64,000 nt of DNA from Rhodococcus phenolicus (GCF_001646785.1 NZ_LRRH01000020.1:1-64000); one strand, 5' to 3'. Positions 39,663 to 51,143 are shown, counted from the first letter of the stretch. A program made the numbers and translations. Notes: generated from the sequence alone by a model not told the origin.

Positions 39663-41111
39663 ATGACCCTCACATCGGACCAGGCGTCCGGCGCAGGTGC
39701 GCCGCTGACGCAGGAGGAGACCATCGCGTCCCTCGGCCATTACGACTACGGCTGGTCGGACCCGGATGCGGCCGGCTCAGCGGCGCAGCGCGGCCTGTCC
39801 GAGGAGGTCGTGCGCGACATCTCCGCCAAGAAGAACGAGCCCGAGTGGATGCTCGACATCCGCCTCAAGGCGCTGCGCACGTTCGACAAGAAGCCGATGC
39901 CGGGGTGGGGTTCGAATCTCGAGGGCATCGACTTCGAGAACATCAAGTACTTCGTCCGCTCGACGGAGAAGCAGGCCACGTCCTGGGAGGAACTGCCCGA
40001 GGACATCAAGAACACCTACGACAAGCTGGGTATCCCGGAAGCGGAGAAACAGCGTCTCGTCGCCGGTGTCGCCGCCCAGTACGAGTCCGAGGTGGTCTAC
40101 CACCAGATCCGCGAGGACCTCGAGTCGCAGGGCGTGATCTTCCTCGACACCGACTCGGGCCTGCGCGAGCACCCCGAGATCTTCAAGGAGTACTTCGGCA
40201 CGGTCATCCCGGCCGGCGACAACAAGTTCTCCGCGCTGAACACCGCCGTGTGGTCGGGTGGTTCGTTCATCTACGTGCCGCCGGGCGTGCACGTCGACAT
40301 CCCGCTGCAGGCCTACTTCCGGATCAACACCGAGAACATGGGCCAGTTCGAGCGGACCCTGATCATCGTCGACGAGGGTGCGTCCGTGCACTACGTCGAG
40401 GGTTGCACCGCGCCGATCTACAAGTCGGACTCGCTGCACTCGGCGGTCGTCGAGATCATCGTCAAGAAGGGCGGACACTGCCGCTACACGACCATCCAGA
40501 ACTGGTCGAACAACGTCTACAACCTGGTCACCAAGCGCACCAAGGTCGAGGCCGGCGGATCCATGGAATGGATCGACGGCAACATCGGTTCCAAGGTGAC
40601 GATGAAGTACCCGGCGGTGTGGATGATGGGCGAGCACGCTCGCGGCGAGGTCCTGTCCATCGCCTTCGCCGGTGAGGGCCAGCACCAGGACACCGGCGCG
40701 AAGATGCTGCACCTGGCACCGCACACCTCCTCGACGATCGTCTCCAAGTCGGTCGCTCGCGGCGGCGGGCGGGCCTCCTACCGCGGTCTGGTGCAGGTCA
40801 ACAAGGGCGCTCACGGCTCGAAGTCGACGGTCAAGTGCGATGCGCTGCTCGTCGACCAGATCAGCCGCTCGGACACCTACCCGTACGTCGACATCCGCGA
40901 GGACGACGTCACCATGGGGCACGAGGCGACCGTCTCGAAGGTCAGCGACGACCAGCTGTTCTACCTGATGAGCCGCGGCCTGACCGAGGACGAGGCGATG
41001 GCGATGGTCGTGCGCGGCTTCGTCGAGCCGATCGCGAAGGAACTCCCCATGGAGTACGCCCTCGAACTGAACCGACTGATCGAATTGCAGATGGAAGGGG
41101 CAGTCGGCTAA
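39663..41111 (+). CDS. sufB: Fe-S assembly scaffold SufB
   Basis: A 482-aa SufB that forms the SufBC2D scaffold complex. It has the right-handed beta-helix core and the C-terminal SufD-like region [27 protein letters not shown] conserved Cys lies in [16 protein letters not shown]. Length equals the mature protein, so no intein is present, unlike the M. tuberculosis gene. AAGGAG lies 7 bases before the ATG. It abuts sufD with no gap. Confidence 0.97.
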   Translation: MTLTSDQASGAGAPLTQEETIASLGHYDYGWSDPDAAGSAAQRGLSEEVVRDISAKKNEPEWMLDIRLKALRTFDKKPMPGWGSNLEGIDFENIKYFVRSTEKQATSWEELPEDIKNTYDKLGIPEAEKQRLVAGVAAQYESEVVYHQIREDLESQGVIFLDTDSGLREHPEIFKEYFGTVIPAGDNKFSALNTAVWSGGSFIYVPPGVHVDIPLQAYFRINTENMGQFERTLIIVDEGASVHYVEGCTAPIYKSDSLHSAVVEIIVKKGGHCRYTTIQNWSNNVYNLVTKRTKVEAGGSMEWIDGNIGSKVTMKYPAVWMMGEHARGEVLSIAFAGEGQHQDTGAKMLHLAPHTSSTIVSKSVARGGGRASYRGLVQVNKGAHGSKSTVKCDALLVDQISRSDTYPYVDIREDDVTMGHEATVSKVSDDQLFYLMSRGLTEDEAMAMVVRGFVEPIAKELPMEYALELNRLIELQMEGAVG

Positions 41112-42344
41112 ATGGCTGCGAATACCGCTCACACCCCCACCGGGGTGCAGGACGCCGTGCGCGCCGAGAACGCGCAGGCGGTGCCTGCAACGAACGCGCA
41201 GGCGGTGCCTGCAACGAATAAGGGCGAACTCTTCACGTCGTTCGACGTGAACGCCTTCGAGATCCCCGGCGGGCGCGACGAGGCGTGGCGCTTCACCCCG
41301 CTGCGCCGCCTTCGCGGGCTGCACGACGGCTCCGCCGTCGCCTCGGGCACGGCCACCGTCGAGGTCTCCGACACCGCGGGCGTGCAGGTCGAGACCGTCG
41401 GCCGGGACGACGAGCGACTCGGTCAGGGCGGCGTCCCGTTCGACCGCATCGCCGCGCAGGCGTACTCGTCGTTCGAGACGGCGACGGTCGTCACCGTCGG
41501 CCGTGAGGTCGAGGTTGCCGATCCGGTCACGATCGCCCTCACCGGTCCCGGCGAAGGCGAGGTCGCCTACGGGCATCTGCAGCTGCGCCTCGAGCCGTTC
41601 GCGAAGGTCACCGTCATCCTGGATCAGCGGGGGAGCGGCACTTACGCGGAGAACGTCGAGTTCGTCGTCGGTGACAGCGCACACCTGAACGTCGTGGCCG
41701 TGCAGGACTGGGCCGACGACGCCGTGCACGTCGCCGCGCACCACGCGCGGCTGCACCGCGACGCGGTGCTGCGGCACTTCACCGTCGGTCTCGGCGGCGA
41801 CCTCGTGCGGATCTCGCCGACGGTCAAGTACGACGCACCCGGCGGCGACGCCGAGCTGCTCGGCCTGTACTTCGCCGACGCCGGTCAGCACCTCGAGCAG
41901 CGTCTGCTCGTCGACCATTCGCAGCCGCACTGCAAGTCCAACGTCGTGTACAAGGGCGCGCTGCAGGGCGACCTCGACTCCGGTAAGCCCGACGCCCACA
42001 CCGTGTGGATCGGCGACGTGCTCATTCGCGCCGAGGCCGAAGGCACCGACACCTTCGAACTCAACCGCAACCTCGTGCTCACCGACGGTGCCCGCGCCGA
42101 CTCGGTGCCGAACCTCGAGATCGAGACCGGCGAGATCGTCGGTGCGGGTCACGCGTCCGCGACCGGCCGCTTCGACGACGAGCAGCTGTTCTACCTGCGC
42201 GCCCGCGGTATCCCCGAGGACCAGGCACGCCGGCTCGTGGTCCGTGGCTTCTTCCACGAACTGATCGAGAAGATCACCGTCCCCGAGGTCCGGGAACGAC
42301 TTGAGGCAGCCGTCGAAGCCGAACTCGCCGCCGTCGGCGCCTGA
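41112..42344 (+). CDS. sufD: Fe-S assembly protein SufD
   Basis: A 410-aa SufD, partner of SufB and SufC. The C-terminal beta-helix region ends DDEQLFYLRARGIPEDQARRLVVRGFFHE, close to the SufB motif, and a conserved His is in LLVDHSQPHCKSNVVYKG. The N-terminus is variable and contains a duplicated octapeptide (NAQAVPAT twice). The ATG follows the sufB stop immediately, so equal production is likely. Confidence 0.95.
   Translation: MAANTAHTPTGVQDAVRAENAQAVPATNAQAVPATNKGELFTSFDVNAFEIPGGRDEAWRFTPLRRLRGLHDGSAVASGTATVEVSDTAGVQVETVGRDDERLGQGGVPFDRIAAQAYSSFETATVVTVGREVEVADPVTIALTGPGEGEVAYGHLQLRLEPFAKVTVILDQRGSGTYAENVEFVVGDSAHLNVVAVQDWADDAVHVAAHHARLHRDAVLRHFTVGLGGDLVRISPTVKYDAPGGDAELLGLYFADAGQHLEQRLLVDHSQPHCKSNVVYKGALQGDLDSGKPDAHTVWIGDVLIRAEAEGTDTFELNRNLVLTDGARADSVPNLEIETGEIVGAGHASATGRFDDEQLFYLRARGIPEDQARRLVVRGFFHELIEKITVPEVRERLEAAVEAELAAVGA
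41169..41216 (+). repeat. Tandem 24-base duplication in sufD
   Basis: Two identical 24-base copies (41169-41192 and 41193-41216) encode NAQAVPAT twice in the flexible N-terminal part of SufD. The reading frame is kept. The perfect identity suggests a recent slippage event. Confidence 0.9.
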
Positions 42345-42385
42345 GTGCCGACCACCCACACACTTCGTAAGGAACCGATTCACCG

Positions 42386-44483
<2,098 letters not shown>

Positions 44484-44484
44484 C

Positions 44485-44955
44485 ATGCGGATGGAACAGA
44501 TGTACCAGGAAGTGATCCTGGACCATTACAAGCACCCGCACCACCGGGGGCTGCGGGAGCCGTTCGGTGCCGAGGTGCACCACGTGAACCCGACCTGTGG
44601 TGACGAGGTGACCCTGCGGGTGCACGTGACCGACGACGGCGTCGTCGGCGACGTCTCCTACGACGGTCAGGGCTGCTCCATCAGCCAGGCCGCGACGTCG
44701 GTGCTGACCGATCAGGTCATCGGCCTGCCGGTCGAACAGGCACTCGCGACGGTCGACAGCTTTGCCGAGATGGTCAGCAGCCGTGGCACCGTCGAAGGTG
44801 ACGAGGACGTGATCGGCGACGGCATCGCCTTCGCCGGCGTGTCGAAGTACCCGGCGCGCGTGAAGTGCGCGCTGCTGGGCTGGATGGCGTTCAAGGATGC
44901 CGTGGTGCAGATCGCCGACGACGCACCCGTTTCGAGCGGAGGACAGAACCGATGA
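44485..44955 (+). CDS. sufU: Zinc-dependent sulfurtransferase SufU
   Basis: A 156-aa IscU-like protein. The three Cys positions Cys38 (NPTCGDEV), Cys63 (GQGCSISQA) and Cys128 (RVKCALLGW) with the neighbouring Asp form the SufU zinc site. SufU accepts sulfur from SufS by zinc-ligand exchange in Gram-positive systems. It starts 1 base after sufS and overlaps sufT by 4. Confidence 0.95.
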   Translation: MRMEQMYQEVILDHYKHPHHRGLREPFGAEVHHVNPTCGDEVTLRVHVTDDGVVGDVSYDGQGCSISQAATSVLTDQVIGLPVEQALATVDSFAEMVSSRGTVEGDEDVIGDGIAFAGVSKYPARVKCALLGWMAFKDAVVQIADDAPVSSGGQNR

Positions 44956-45371
44956 CCGAACCGGCTACCGAGACCGGCACTCCCGAGGCGGAAGCCGCGA
45001 CCACCGACACCTCGGCGGCGGAGGCGCCCACGGCCGCCGCCGATGCGGCACCGATGGATCCGCAGCGCCTCGACGAACTCGAGGAAGCGATGCGCGACGT
45101 CGTGGACCCCGAACTGGGCATCAACGTCGTCGACCTGGGCCTGGTCTACGGCATCAGCGAGGACGACGAGGCGGTCACCATCGACATGACCCTCACCTCG
45201 GCGGCGTGCCCGCTCACCGACGTGATCGAGGACCAGTCCCGCAACGCCCTGGTGCGCAGCGGGCTGTGCGAGGAATTGCGCATCAACTGGGTGTGGATGC
45301 CGCCGTGGGGTCCGGACAAGATCACCGACGACGGGCGTGAGCAGTTGCGCGCCCTCGGTTTCACCGTGTGA
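44952..45371 (+). CDS. sufT: SufT-like (DUF59/MIP18) Fe-S maturation factor
   Basis: A 139-aa protein with a DUF59 domain from residue 38 on: RDVVDPELGINVVDLGLVYGI and TSAACPLTDVIEDQ, whose Cys is the conserved family residue. SufT-type proteins help deliver clusters to targets. The first 35 residues form an Ala/Thr/Glu-rich, probably disordered arm. It overlaps sufU by 4 bases and its stop overlaps the next gene as GTGA. Confidence 0.9.
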   Translation: MTEPATETGTPEAEAATTDTSAAEAPTAAADAAPMDPQRLDELEEAMRDVVDPELGINVVDLGLVYGISEDDEAVTIDMTLTSAACPLTDVIEDQSRNALVRSGLCEELRINWVWMPPWGPDKITDDGREQLRALGFTV

Positions 45372-45853
45372 CCGAGACCGTGGTTCCTTCCCGGGACGGC
45401 CTGCCGGATTCGACCGGCGAGGCGCCGGGCGACGCCGCCGCAGCGCTCGAACAGGAAGTGTTCGCGATGTGGCGGCGCGGTCGGGCCTACATGGCCGAGA
45501 GCGCTCGCGCGGTGGACCCGAAACTGGATCCGATGTGCTACCCGCTGCTCGTGTTGTTGCGCGGCGCCGAGGCGGTGGCGATGTCCGATCTGATCGCGGA
45601 GCTGGGCATCGAGAAGTCGACGCTGACCCGCCGTATCGACAGTGTCGAGCGACTCGGCCTGGTCGAACGCATCCCGGACCCGCACGACGCGCGGGCGCGG
45701 CTGGTCGCGTTGACTTCCGACGGGCGCTGCCGCCTGGAGGACCAGCGGGCGGAGACGTTCCGACGGTGGCGTGAGCGCCTCGCGATGTGGGACACCGCCG
45801 ACGTCCGGCAGTTGGCGGAGCTGATGCACCGCCTCGGGGGCATTCTCGACTGA
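45368..45853 (+). CDS. MarR-family regulator at the end of the suf operon
   Basis: A 161-aa winged-helix regulator. The recognition region reads VAMSDLIAELGIEKSTLTRRIDSVERLGLVER, followed by the wing DPHDARARLVALTSDG. The GTG overlaps the sufT stop, so it is co-translated with the Fe-S genes, which is unusual. No effector-sensing Cys lies in the DNA-binding half; one is at about residue 58 (PMCYPLLV). Its target could be the next operon, whose upstream region has inverted repeats. Confidence 0.88.
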   Translation: MTETVVPSRDGLPDSTGEAPGDAAAALEQEVFAMWRRGRAYMAESARAVDPKLDPMCYPLLVLLRGAEAVAMSDLIAELGIEKSTLTRRIDSVERLGLVERIPDPHDARARLVALTSDGRCRLEDQRAETFRRWRERLAMWDTADVRQLAELMHRLGGILD

Positions 45854-45876
45854 CCCGGTTCCGCATCGACGGCCGG

Positions 45877-45906
45877 AAGGGGCGGTGACCTGCGTCACCG
45901 CCCCTT
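45877..45906 (+). terminator. Terminator of the suf operon
   Basis: A perfect 13-bp stem (AAGGGGCGGTGAC/GTCACCGCCCCTT) with a CTGC loop, followed by T and A. It begins 24 bases after the first MarR gene and is one of the clearest terminators in the window. Confidence 0.85.
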
Positions 45907-45909
45907 TAG

Positions 45910-45952
45910 TTGCATTGGACAACCAAGTTTCCTATGGTTGCAAGGTTCAACC
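45910..45952 (+). promoter_or_regulatory. Promoter and MarR-type operators of the MarR-MFS pair
   Basis: A -35-like TTGCAT (45910-45915) and a -10 TATGGT (45933-45938) are 17 bases apart. Two inverted repeats overlap them: TTGG-N4-CCAA (45915-45926) in the spacer and GGTTG-N7-CAACC (45936-45952) running over the start-site region. This layout fits autorepression by a MarR dimer. Confidence 0.55.
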
Positions 45953-45965
45953 AATTGGGGATGGG

Positions 45966-46421
45966 ATGCTGGCTCCGGACACCGCAGAAGAACTGATCGC
46001 GGCGCTGCGCGCACTGATACGGCGCAGTCGCAGCCTCAATGCGCGGGCCCGTGCCGCGGATCCCGACGTCATGCCAACCTGGCTGGTCGCGCTGCTCGCC
46101 AACCTGGGATCCGGGGAAGGCTGCAGGCTCGGCGATCTCGCCGACCGGCTGGGGATCACGGCATCGACACTGAGCCGCCAGGCCGCCTATGCCGAATCGC
46201 TGGGCTACGCCCGTCGGGGCGCCGATCCCGACGACCGCCGCGCCTCGTGTCTGACTCTCACCGATACGGGTGCCGAAGCCCTGCACGAGTACCGATCGCG
46301 GTTCGTGCGGCTACTGCAGGAGGTCGTACCGGACTGGACCGACGAGGAGGGCCGCGACCTCGTCGACCGGCTCGAACGACTCGCCGCCGCCGTCGACGGA
46401 TTCCGCGACGCCCGGCTCTGA
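45966..46421 (+). CDS. MarR-family regulator of the adjacent efflux gene
   Basis: A 151-aa MarR protein. The DNA-binding part reads CRLGDLADRLGITASTLSRQAAYAESLGYARR, then the wing ADPDDRRASCLTLTDTG. It lies 57 bases before a DHA2-type efflux gene on the same strand, the usual arrangement for a repressor of a drug exporter. I chose the ATG at 45966; an earlier GTG at 45885 lies inside the preceding terminator. Confidence 0.88.
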   Translation: MLAPDTAEELIAALRALIRRSRSLNARARAADPDVMPTWLVALLANLGSGEGCRLGDLADRLGITASTLSRQAAYAESLGYARRGADPDDRRASCLTLTDTGAEALHEYRSRFVRLLQEVVPDWTDEEGRDLVDRLERLAAAVDGFRDARL

Positions 46422-46478
46422 CGGTCCGGCCCCGCGGCCGTCCCCAGACTTCGCCATCAGATCCGACGAGGAGCGACC

Positions 46479-48095
46479 ATGACCGCATCCGTGCCACCGG
46501 CACCCGGGACCGAGGCCACGCCGCCGGACGACACACAGACGGGCATGACCCACCGCCAGCGCATCAACGCCCTGGTCGGGCTGCTGCTGGGCATGTTCGT
46601 GGCGTTCCTGTCGTCGACGATCGTGTCCAACGCGCTGCCGACGATCATCATCGATCTGCACGGGACCCAGGACCAGTACACGTGGGTCGTGACCGCGACC
46701 CTGCTCGCCTCCACCGCGACCACCCCGATCTGGGGCAAGTTCTCCGACCTGGTCAGCAAGAAACTGCTGGTGCAGCTGGCGCTGGTCCTGTTCACCGCCG
46801 GATCGGTGCTCGCCGGCCTGTCCCAATCCGTCGGGATGCTCATCGGCTGCCGCGTGATCCAGGGCCTCGGCCTCGGTGGCCTGCAGGCACTCGTCGTCAT
46901 CGTCGTCGCGTCGATGTTCAGCCCCCGCGAGCGAGGCCGCTACCAGGGGCCCATCGCTGCGGTGATGGCCGTCGCGACCGTGGCCGGCCCGCTGATCGGC
47001 GGGGTCATCGTCGACACGAGCTGGCTCGGCTGGCGCTGGACGTTCTTCATCGGCGTGCCCCTCGCCGTCCTCGCATTCGTGGTCATCCAGCGCACCTTGA
47101 ACCTGCCGACCGTGCGCAAGGAAGTGACCATCGACTACCTCGGCGCCACCCTCATCGCGGCGGGCGTGAGCGTGCTGCTGATCTGGGTGACCCTCGCCGG
47201 CAAGAACTTCGCGTGGGGCTCCGGAACGTCCTACGGGCTGGTCGCGCTCGGCGTCGTGCTGCTGGCCGCGGCGGTGTTCGTCGAATCCCGCGCGAAGGAT
47301 CCGATCATCCCGCTGAACCTGTTCCGGGACCGCACCACGACCCTGGCCACCCTCGCGAGCATCGCCGTCGGCGTCGCCCTGTTCGGTGGTGCCGTCTTCC
47401 TCGGCCAGTACTTCCAGATCGCCCGCGGTTACAGCCCCACCGCCGCCGGTCTGCTGACCGTGCCGATGGTGCTCGGTTCGACGGTCTCCGGCGCCCTGTC
47501 CGGCGCGCTCATCACCCGCTTCGGCCGATGGAAGATCTACCTCGTCGTCGGTGCGATCGCGATGACCGTCGGGTTCGGGCTGCTGGCGACGATCGACCAC
47601 ACCACCAACATCGTGCTGATGTCGGGCTACCTGTTCGTGCTCGGCCTCGGTATGGGCATGACGATGCAGAACCTGGTGCTCGCCGTGCAGAATTCGGTCG
47701 CCCCGCAGAATCTCGGTGCGGCCAGCTCCACGGTGACGTTCTTCCGTTCGCTCGGCGGCGCCGCGGGCGTGTCCGTGCTCGGTGCCGTGCTGTCCACCCA
47801 CATCGCCGACCTGACCGCGAAGGGCCTGGCGGCGCTGGGTATCACGGTCCCGGAGGGATCCGGCGGGGCCGGCCTGTCGAACCTCAACGAGCTGCCGCCG
47901 GAGATCGAGGAGGTCGTGCGCGGCGCGTACGGCGACGCCACCGCCCGGATCTTCCTCATCGCCGCGGTCCTCGGTGCTCTGGCGTTCGTCGCGATCGTGT
48001 TCATCAAGGAGGTCGCGCTCAACACCCGAACCGGGCTCGAGCAGCTCAGCGACGCCCAGGCGGACGCCGACGCGACGGAAGGCGCACGCAGCTAG
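46479..48095 (+). CDS. DHA2-family MFS efflux transporter (14 helices)
   Basis: A 538-aa drug/proton antiporter of the EmrB/QacA type with about 14 helices. The first helix region is LVGLLLGMFVAFLSSTIVSNALPTII, then TPIWGKFSDLVSKK (motif A), and the antiporter motif C region GPLIGGVIVD. The ATG has GACGAGGAG upstream. Regulated most likely by the MarR gene before it. It converges with ku, with 36 bases between the stops that hold only a short CCCGATCGGG palindrome. Confidence 0.92.
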   Translation: MTASVPPAPGTEATPPDDTQTGMTHRQRINALVGLLLGMFVAFLSSTIVSNALPTIIIDLHGTQDQYTWVVTATLLASTATTPIWGKFSDLVSKKLLVQLALVLFTAGSVLAGLSQSVGMLIGCRVIQGLGLGGLQALVVIVVASMFSPRERGRYQGPIAAVMAVATVAGPLIGGVIVDTSWLGWRWTFFIGVPLAVLAFVVIQRTLNLPTVRKEVTIDYLGATLIAAGVSVLLIWVTLAGKNFAWGSGTSYGLVALGVVLLAAAVFVESRAKDPIIPLNLFRDRTTTLATLASIAVGVALFGGAVFLGQYFQIARGYSPTAAGLLTVPMVLGSTVSGALSGALITRFGRWKIYLVVGAIAMTVGFGLLATIDHTTNIVLMSGYLFVLGLGMGMTMQNLVLAVQNSVAPQNLGAASSTVTFFRSLGGAAGVSVLGAVLSTHIADLTAKGLAALGITVPEGSGGAGLSNLNELPPEIEEVVRGAYGDATARIFLIAAVLGALAFVAIVFIKEVALNTRTGLEQLSDAQADADATEGARS

Positions 48096-48131
48096 ACCGG
48101 GTCCCGATCGGGGATCACCGACGGGGACGGC

Positions 48132-49097
48132 TCAGGCGCGCTTGCGCGCGGCGGACTTCTTCGCCGCGGGTTTGTCCGCCTGAGCCTTCCGGGCGGACGT
48201 CGATTTCGCGGCGCTCTTCTTCGCCGGGGCCTTCTTCGCCGGCGTCTTGCGACCGGATGTCTTCTTCGCGGGGGCGCGCCGTTGCGACGACTCGCCGTCG
48301 CCGTCCGCGCCCTTCCCGCCCGCCGCGTCCACGCTGCGCTGCAACGCCGCGACCAGATCGAGCACCTCGGCGTCCTCGCCCTCGGCCGCGGCCTCGGGTG
48401 CCTGGAAGACCTTCTCGCCGCCGCGGGCCAACGCGTCGTCGATCAGTGCGCGCAACTCGACCTGGTACTCGTCGGTGAACTCGTCCGGATCGAAATCCTC
48501 GGACATGGACTCGACCAGCGTCTCGGCCATCGCCAGTTCCTTCGAGGACGGCGCCTGCACATCGTCGAGCACCGGGAATTCCGCGGCCCGTACCTCGTCC
48601 GGCCACAGCAGCGTCTGCAGCACCAGCATGCCGTCGCGGTTGCGCAGCGCCGCCAGCCGCGTGCGCTGGCGCAACGTGAAATGCACCAGCGCGGTGCGAT
48701 CACTGTGCTCGAGGGTCGCCGCGAGCAGCGCGTAGGCCTTCGGCGACGACGAATCCGGCTCCAGATAGTAGGACTTCTCGAACAGGATCGGATCGATCTG
48801 CTCGGTCGGCACGAACTGCAGCACCGGGATCTCGTGCTTCTCCGCCGCCGGCAACTTCTCGAAGTCCTCGTCGGTCAGCACCACCCGGGTCCCGTCGTCC
48901 GAGTCGTACGCCTTGTCGATCTCCGCGAACGGAACCGACTCGCCGCACTCGGTGCACACCCGGTCGTACTTGATCCGCCCGCCGTCCTTCGAGTGCACCT
49001 GATGGAACCGGATGTCGTGGCTCTCCGTCGCGGAGTACACCTTCACCGGCACATTCACCAGGCCGAACGCGAGGGAACCTTTCCAGATCGACCGCAT
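48132..49097 (-). CDS. ku: Ku, non-homologous end-joining protein
   Basis: A 321-aa bacterial Ku homodimer subunit that threads onto DNA ends and recruits ligase D. The core starts MRSIWKGSLAFGLVNVPVKVY, as in all bacterial Ku, with CTECGESVPFAEIDKAYD following. The last about 60 residues are a Lys/Ala/Pro-rich tail with PAKK and AKK repeats, as in mycobacterial Ku, which binds DNA. No ligD is in this window. Confidence 0.95.
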   Translation of the reverse strand: MRSIWKGSLAFGLVNVPVKVYSATESHDIRFHQVHSKDGGRIKYDRVCTECGESVPFAEIDKAYDSDDGTRVVLTDEDFEKLPAAEKHEIPVLQFVPTEQIDPILFEKSYYLEPDSSSPKAYALLAATLEHSDRTALVHFTLRQRTRLAALRNRDGMLVLQTLLWPDEVRAAEFPVLDDVQAPSSKELAMAETLVESMSEDFDPDEFTDEYQVELRALIDDALARGGEKVFQAPEAAAEGEDAEVLDLVAALQRSVDAAGGKGADGDGESSQRRAPAKKTSGRKTPAKKAPAKKSAAKSTSARKAQADKPAAKKSAARKRA

Positions 49098-49159
49098 GGG
49101 TCCATCATGCGGGACGACACGCACCTGTGCAGTCGACCGCCCGAATTCGCCGGATCTGC

Positions 49160-50302
49160 TCAGACCAGTGAGCGCACGATCGTCCGGCGCAGCGCGGGGG
49201 ACAGCGAGCCGAACAGCGACCACATCGCCGCCGCGACACCGGCCGGATCGGCGCGTCCGGACAGGTAGGCGCGCTGCCGGTCGACCGGCAGCGCGAAGAA
49301 CGCCTCGAAGAACTCGGCCGGATCCGCGGTGCCGAGCCCCAGCAGCACCCGGAGTCCCGCCGCCCGCAAGGTCGCGACCGTACGTGCCGCCGGTGTCCAC
49401 AGCACCCGGTCGGGTGCACGTCCGGACCGCAGGGCCGCCACCACGGGATCCGTGGCCGACAGCGCGGTGGCCACCGCGTATCCGGTCGCCGGGTGCATCA
49501 GGCCCCCACGGGCCCCGAATCCGGCCGGGCCGCCCCGGTGCCGACGGGCGCCCTCGACGGCGAAACGCACATGCTCGGCCGGTTCGGTGCCGGACAGGGG
49601 CACCCCGCGGCCCGCGAGCCGCGCCCGCAGGCGCCGCTCCAACTCCGGCAGGGCCAGCGCCGGACGGCCCACGAGGCAGGTCTCCTCGAGCAGCACCCGT
49701 CCCGCACCGACCGGCACCGCATACAGGAACGACGGGACATCTCCCTCGCGCGTGCCGTTGTCGCGCCGCCAGTCCATGAACCAGGCGTCGCGGCCGTCGA
49801 GCGCCGCCGCCGCCGCGGCGGCATCCACGACCAGCCCGAACGCGGTCTGCTGCGCCCGTCCGGGCGTCGCGGGCAGTCCACGCGCGTCCATCACGCAGCG
49901 ACCGGCCAGGCGCCTGCCGTCGGCCAGCAAGACCTCGTCGGGACCGACCGCGACGGCCCGCGCCGGCACGACCCGGATGCGGTCCAGGGACAGGGCGCGC
50001 TGCAGCGCAGCGGTGTCCAGCACCCGGTACGGACGAGGAATGCGATGGGCCCGCACCGCCCACGCCCACGGCGCATCGACACGCGCGGCGACCGCGGCCG
50101 AGGGCAACCAGCCGGGCAGTTCGTCCGCCCACGCCGCGTACGTCGCCGTCCACACCCGATCCGGGTGCGGGTCGACGGCCGTCACCTCGAGGCCCGCGGT
50201 CGCCGCGCGGAACGCCAGCGCCCGGCCGGCCGGGCCGAGCCCGGCGATCACGAGGTCCGCGCGTGCGCGGCCCCGGTCACCGGAGCCGGAGGAACCGGTC
50301 AC
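49160..50302 (-). CDS. Lycopene cyclase (CrtL/CrtY type)
   Basis: A 380-aa flavoprotein-fold cyclase of the single-chain CrtL/CrtY kind found in Rhodococcus, which would form beta-ionone rings on lycopene. The N-terminal dinucleotide loop GLGPAGRALAF has Gly21, Gly23 and Gly26; GRVLLEETCLVGRP and GLMHPATGYAVATAL are family blocks. No other carotenoid gene is near. Start GTG at 50302. It follows the SDR gene by 4 bases, so they are probably co-transcribed. Confidence 0.88.
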   Translation of the reverse strand: MTGSSGSGDRGRARADLVIAGLGPAGRALAFRAATAGLEVTAVDPHPDRVWTATYAAWADELPGWLPSAAVAARVDAPWAWAVRAHRIPRPYRVLDTAALQRALSLDRIRVVPARAVAVGPDEVLLADGRRLAGRCVMDARGLPATPGRAQQTAFGLVVDAAAAAAALDGRDAWFMDWRRDNGTREGDVPSFLYAVPVGAGRVLLEETCLVGRPALALPELERRLRARLAGRGVPLSGTEPAEHVRFAVEGARRHRGGPAGFGARGGLMHPATGYAVATALSATDPVVAALRSGRAPDRVLWTPAARTVATLRAAGLRVLLGLGTADPAEFFEAFFALPVDRQRAYLSGRADPAGVAAAMWSLFGSLSPALRRTIVRSLV

Positions 50303-50306
50303 GCGA

Positions 50307-51095
50307 TCACATGGAACCGGTCGCGAGGAGCCCGCCGTCCACCCGGACGGTCTCGCCGGTGATCCACTGCGCCGCGTCCGAGACGAGGAACGCCACCAGC
50401 TGTGCCACGTCCTCGGGGGTGCCGAGCCGTTTCATCGGGTATCCGGCCGCGGCCGCGTCCTCTCCCGCCGCCACGAGTGCCGCCGCGAACTTCGTCTTCA
50501 CGATGCCCGGGGCGATCGCGTTGACACGGATCGACGGACCGAGTTGCCAGGCGAGTTCCTCGGTCAACCGGATCAGCGCCGCCTTCGACGCGCCGTACGC
50601 GGCGATCACCCCGGTCGAACGGAGACCGGCCACGCTGGCCACGTTCACGATCGCGCCGCCGTGCTCGGCCATCCACGCCCGGTACGCCTCCTGCACGTAC
50701 CCGAGGGCCGCGACGACGTTGACATCGAAGATCTTGCGGACCGCATCGAGGTCGGCGTCCATCAGCGAACCGAACACCGGGTTGATGCCGGTGTTGTTGA
50801 CCAGCACGTGCAGGCCCCCGAGCTCGTCGACCGTGCGCCGCACCGATTCGCCGCGCGCGTCGGCGTCGCCTGCGTTGCCGGGCAGTTCGAGAACCGAGCC
50901 GCGATGACCGAGCGCCCGCAACTCGGCGGCCGCCTCCGCGAGCGGACCGGGTTTACGGGCCGTGATCGCGACGTGTGCGCCGCGGGCGAGCAACTCGGCG
51001 GCGATGGCCTTGCCGATACCTCGGCTCGCGCCGGTCACCAGCGCGACACGTCCGTCGAAGTTGCGCACGGCGGGGGATTCGGGGGAACTCGTCAT
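50307..51095 (-). CDS. SDR family oxidoreductase (FabG-like)
   Basis: A 262-aa classical short-chain dehydrogenase. VTGASRGIGKAIA is the cofactor loop, LVNNTGINP the NNAG-like motif (Thr for Ala), VASVAGL the catalytic Ser and YGASKAAL the catalytic Tyr and Lys. The C-terminus ends with ITGETVRVDGGLLATG. It lies directly upstream of the lycopene cyclase on the same strand, though a link to carotenoids is unproven. Generic 3-ketoacyl reductase-like; substrate unknown. Confidence 0.9.
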   Translation of the reverse strand: MTSSPESPAVRNFDGRVALVTGASRGIGKAIAAELLARGAHVAITARKPGPLAEAAAELRALGHRGSVLELPGNAGDADARGESVRRTVDELGGLHVLVNNTGINPVFGSLMDADLDAVRKIFDVNVVAALGYVQEAYRAWMAEHGGAIVNVASVAGLRSTGVIAAYGASKAALIRLTEELAWQLGPSIRVNAIAPGIVKTKFAAALVAAGEDAAAAGYPMKRLGTPEDVAQLVAFLVSDAAQWITGETVRVDGGLLATGSM

Positions 51096-51143
51096 AGCCC
51101 GGAACGTAGCGCATCTCACCTCGGGGGCGTGCCTGCACCACGG

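Noticed and set aside
39777-42383. An 868-codon open frame on the minus strand opposite sufB and sufD
   Set aside because: It mirrors two certain genes, its product is low-complexity Arg/Asp/Val-rich, and such antisense frames are expected where third positions are G or C.
48096-48131. A terminator between the DHA2 transporter gene and ku
   Set aside because: Only a 10-base CCCGATCGGG palindrome is present, too weak to call.
48132-51095. A DNA-repair or carotenoid gene cluster
   Set aside because: Ku and the lycopene cyclase are unrelated single genes here; no ligD or other crt gene is present.
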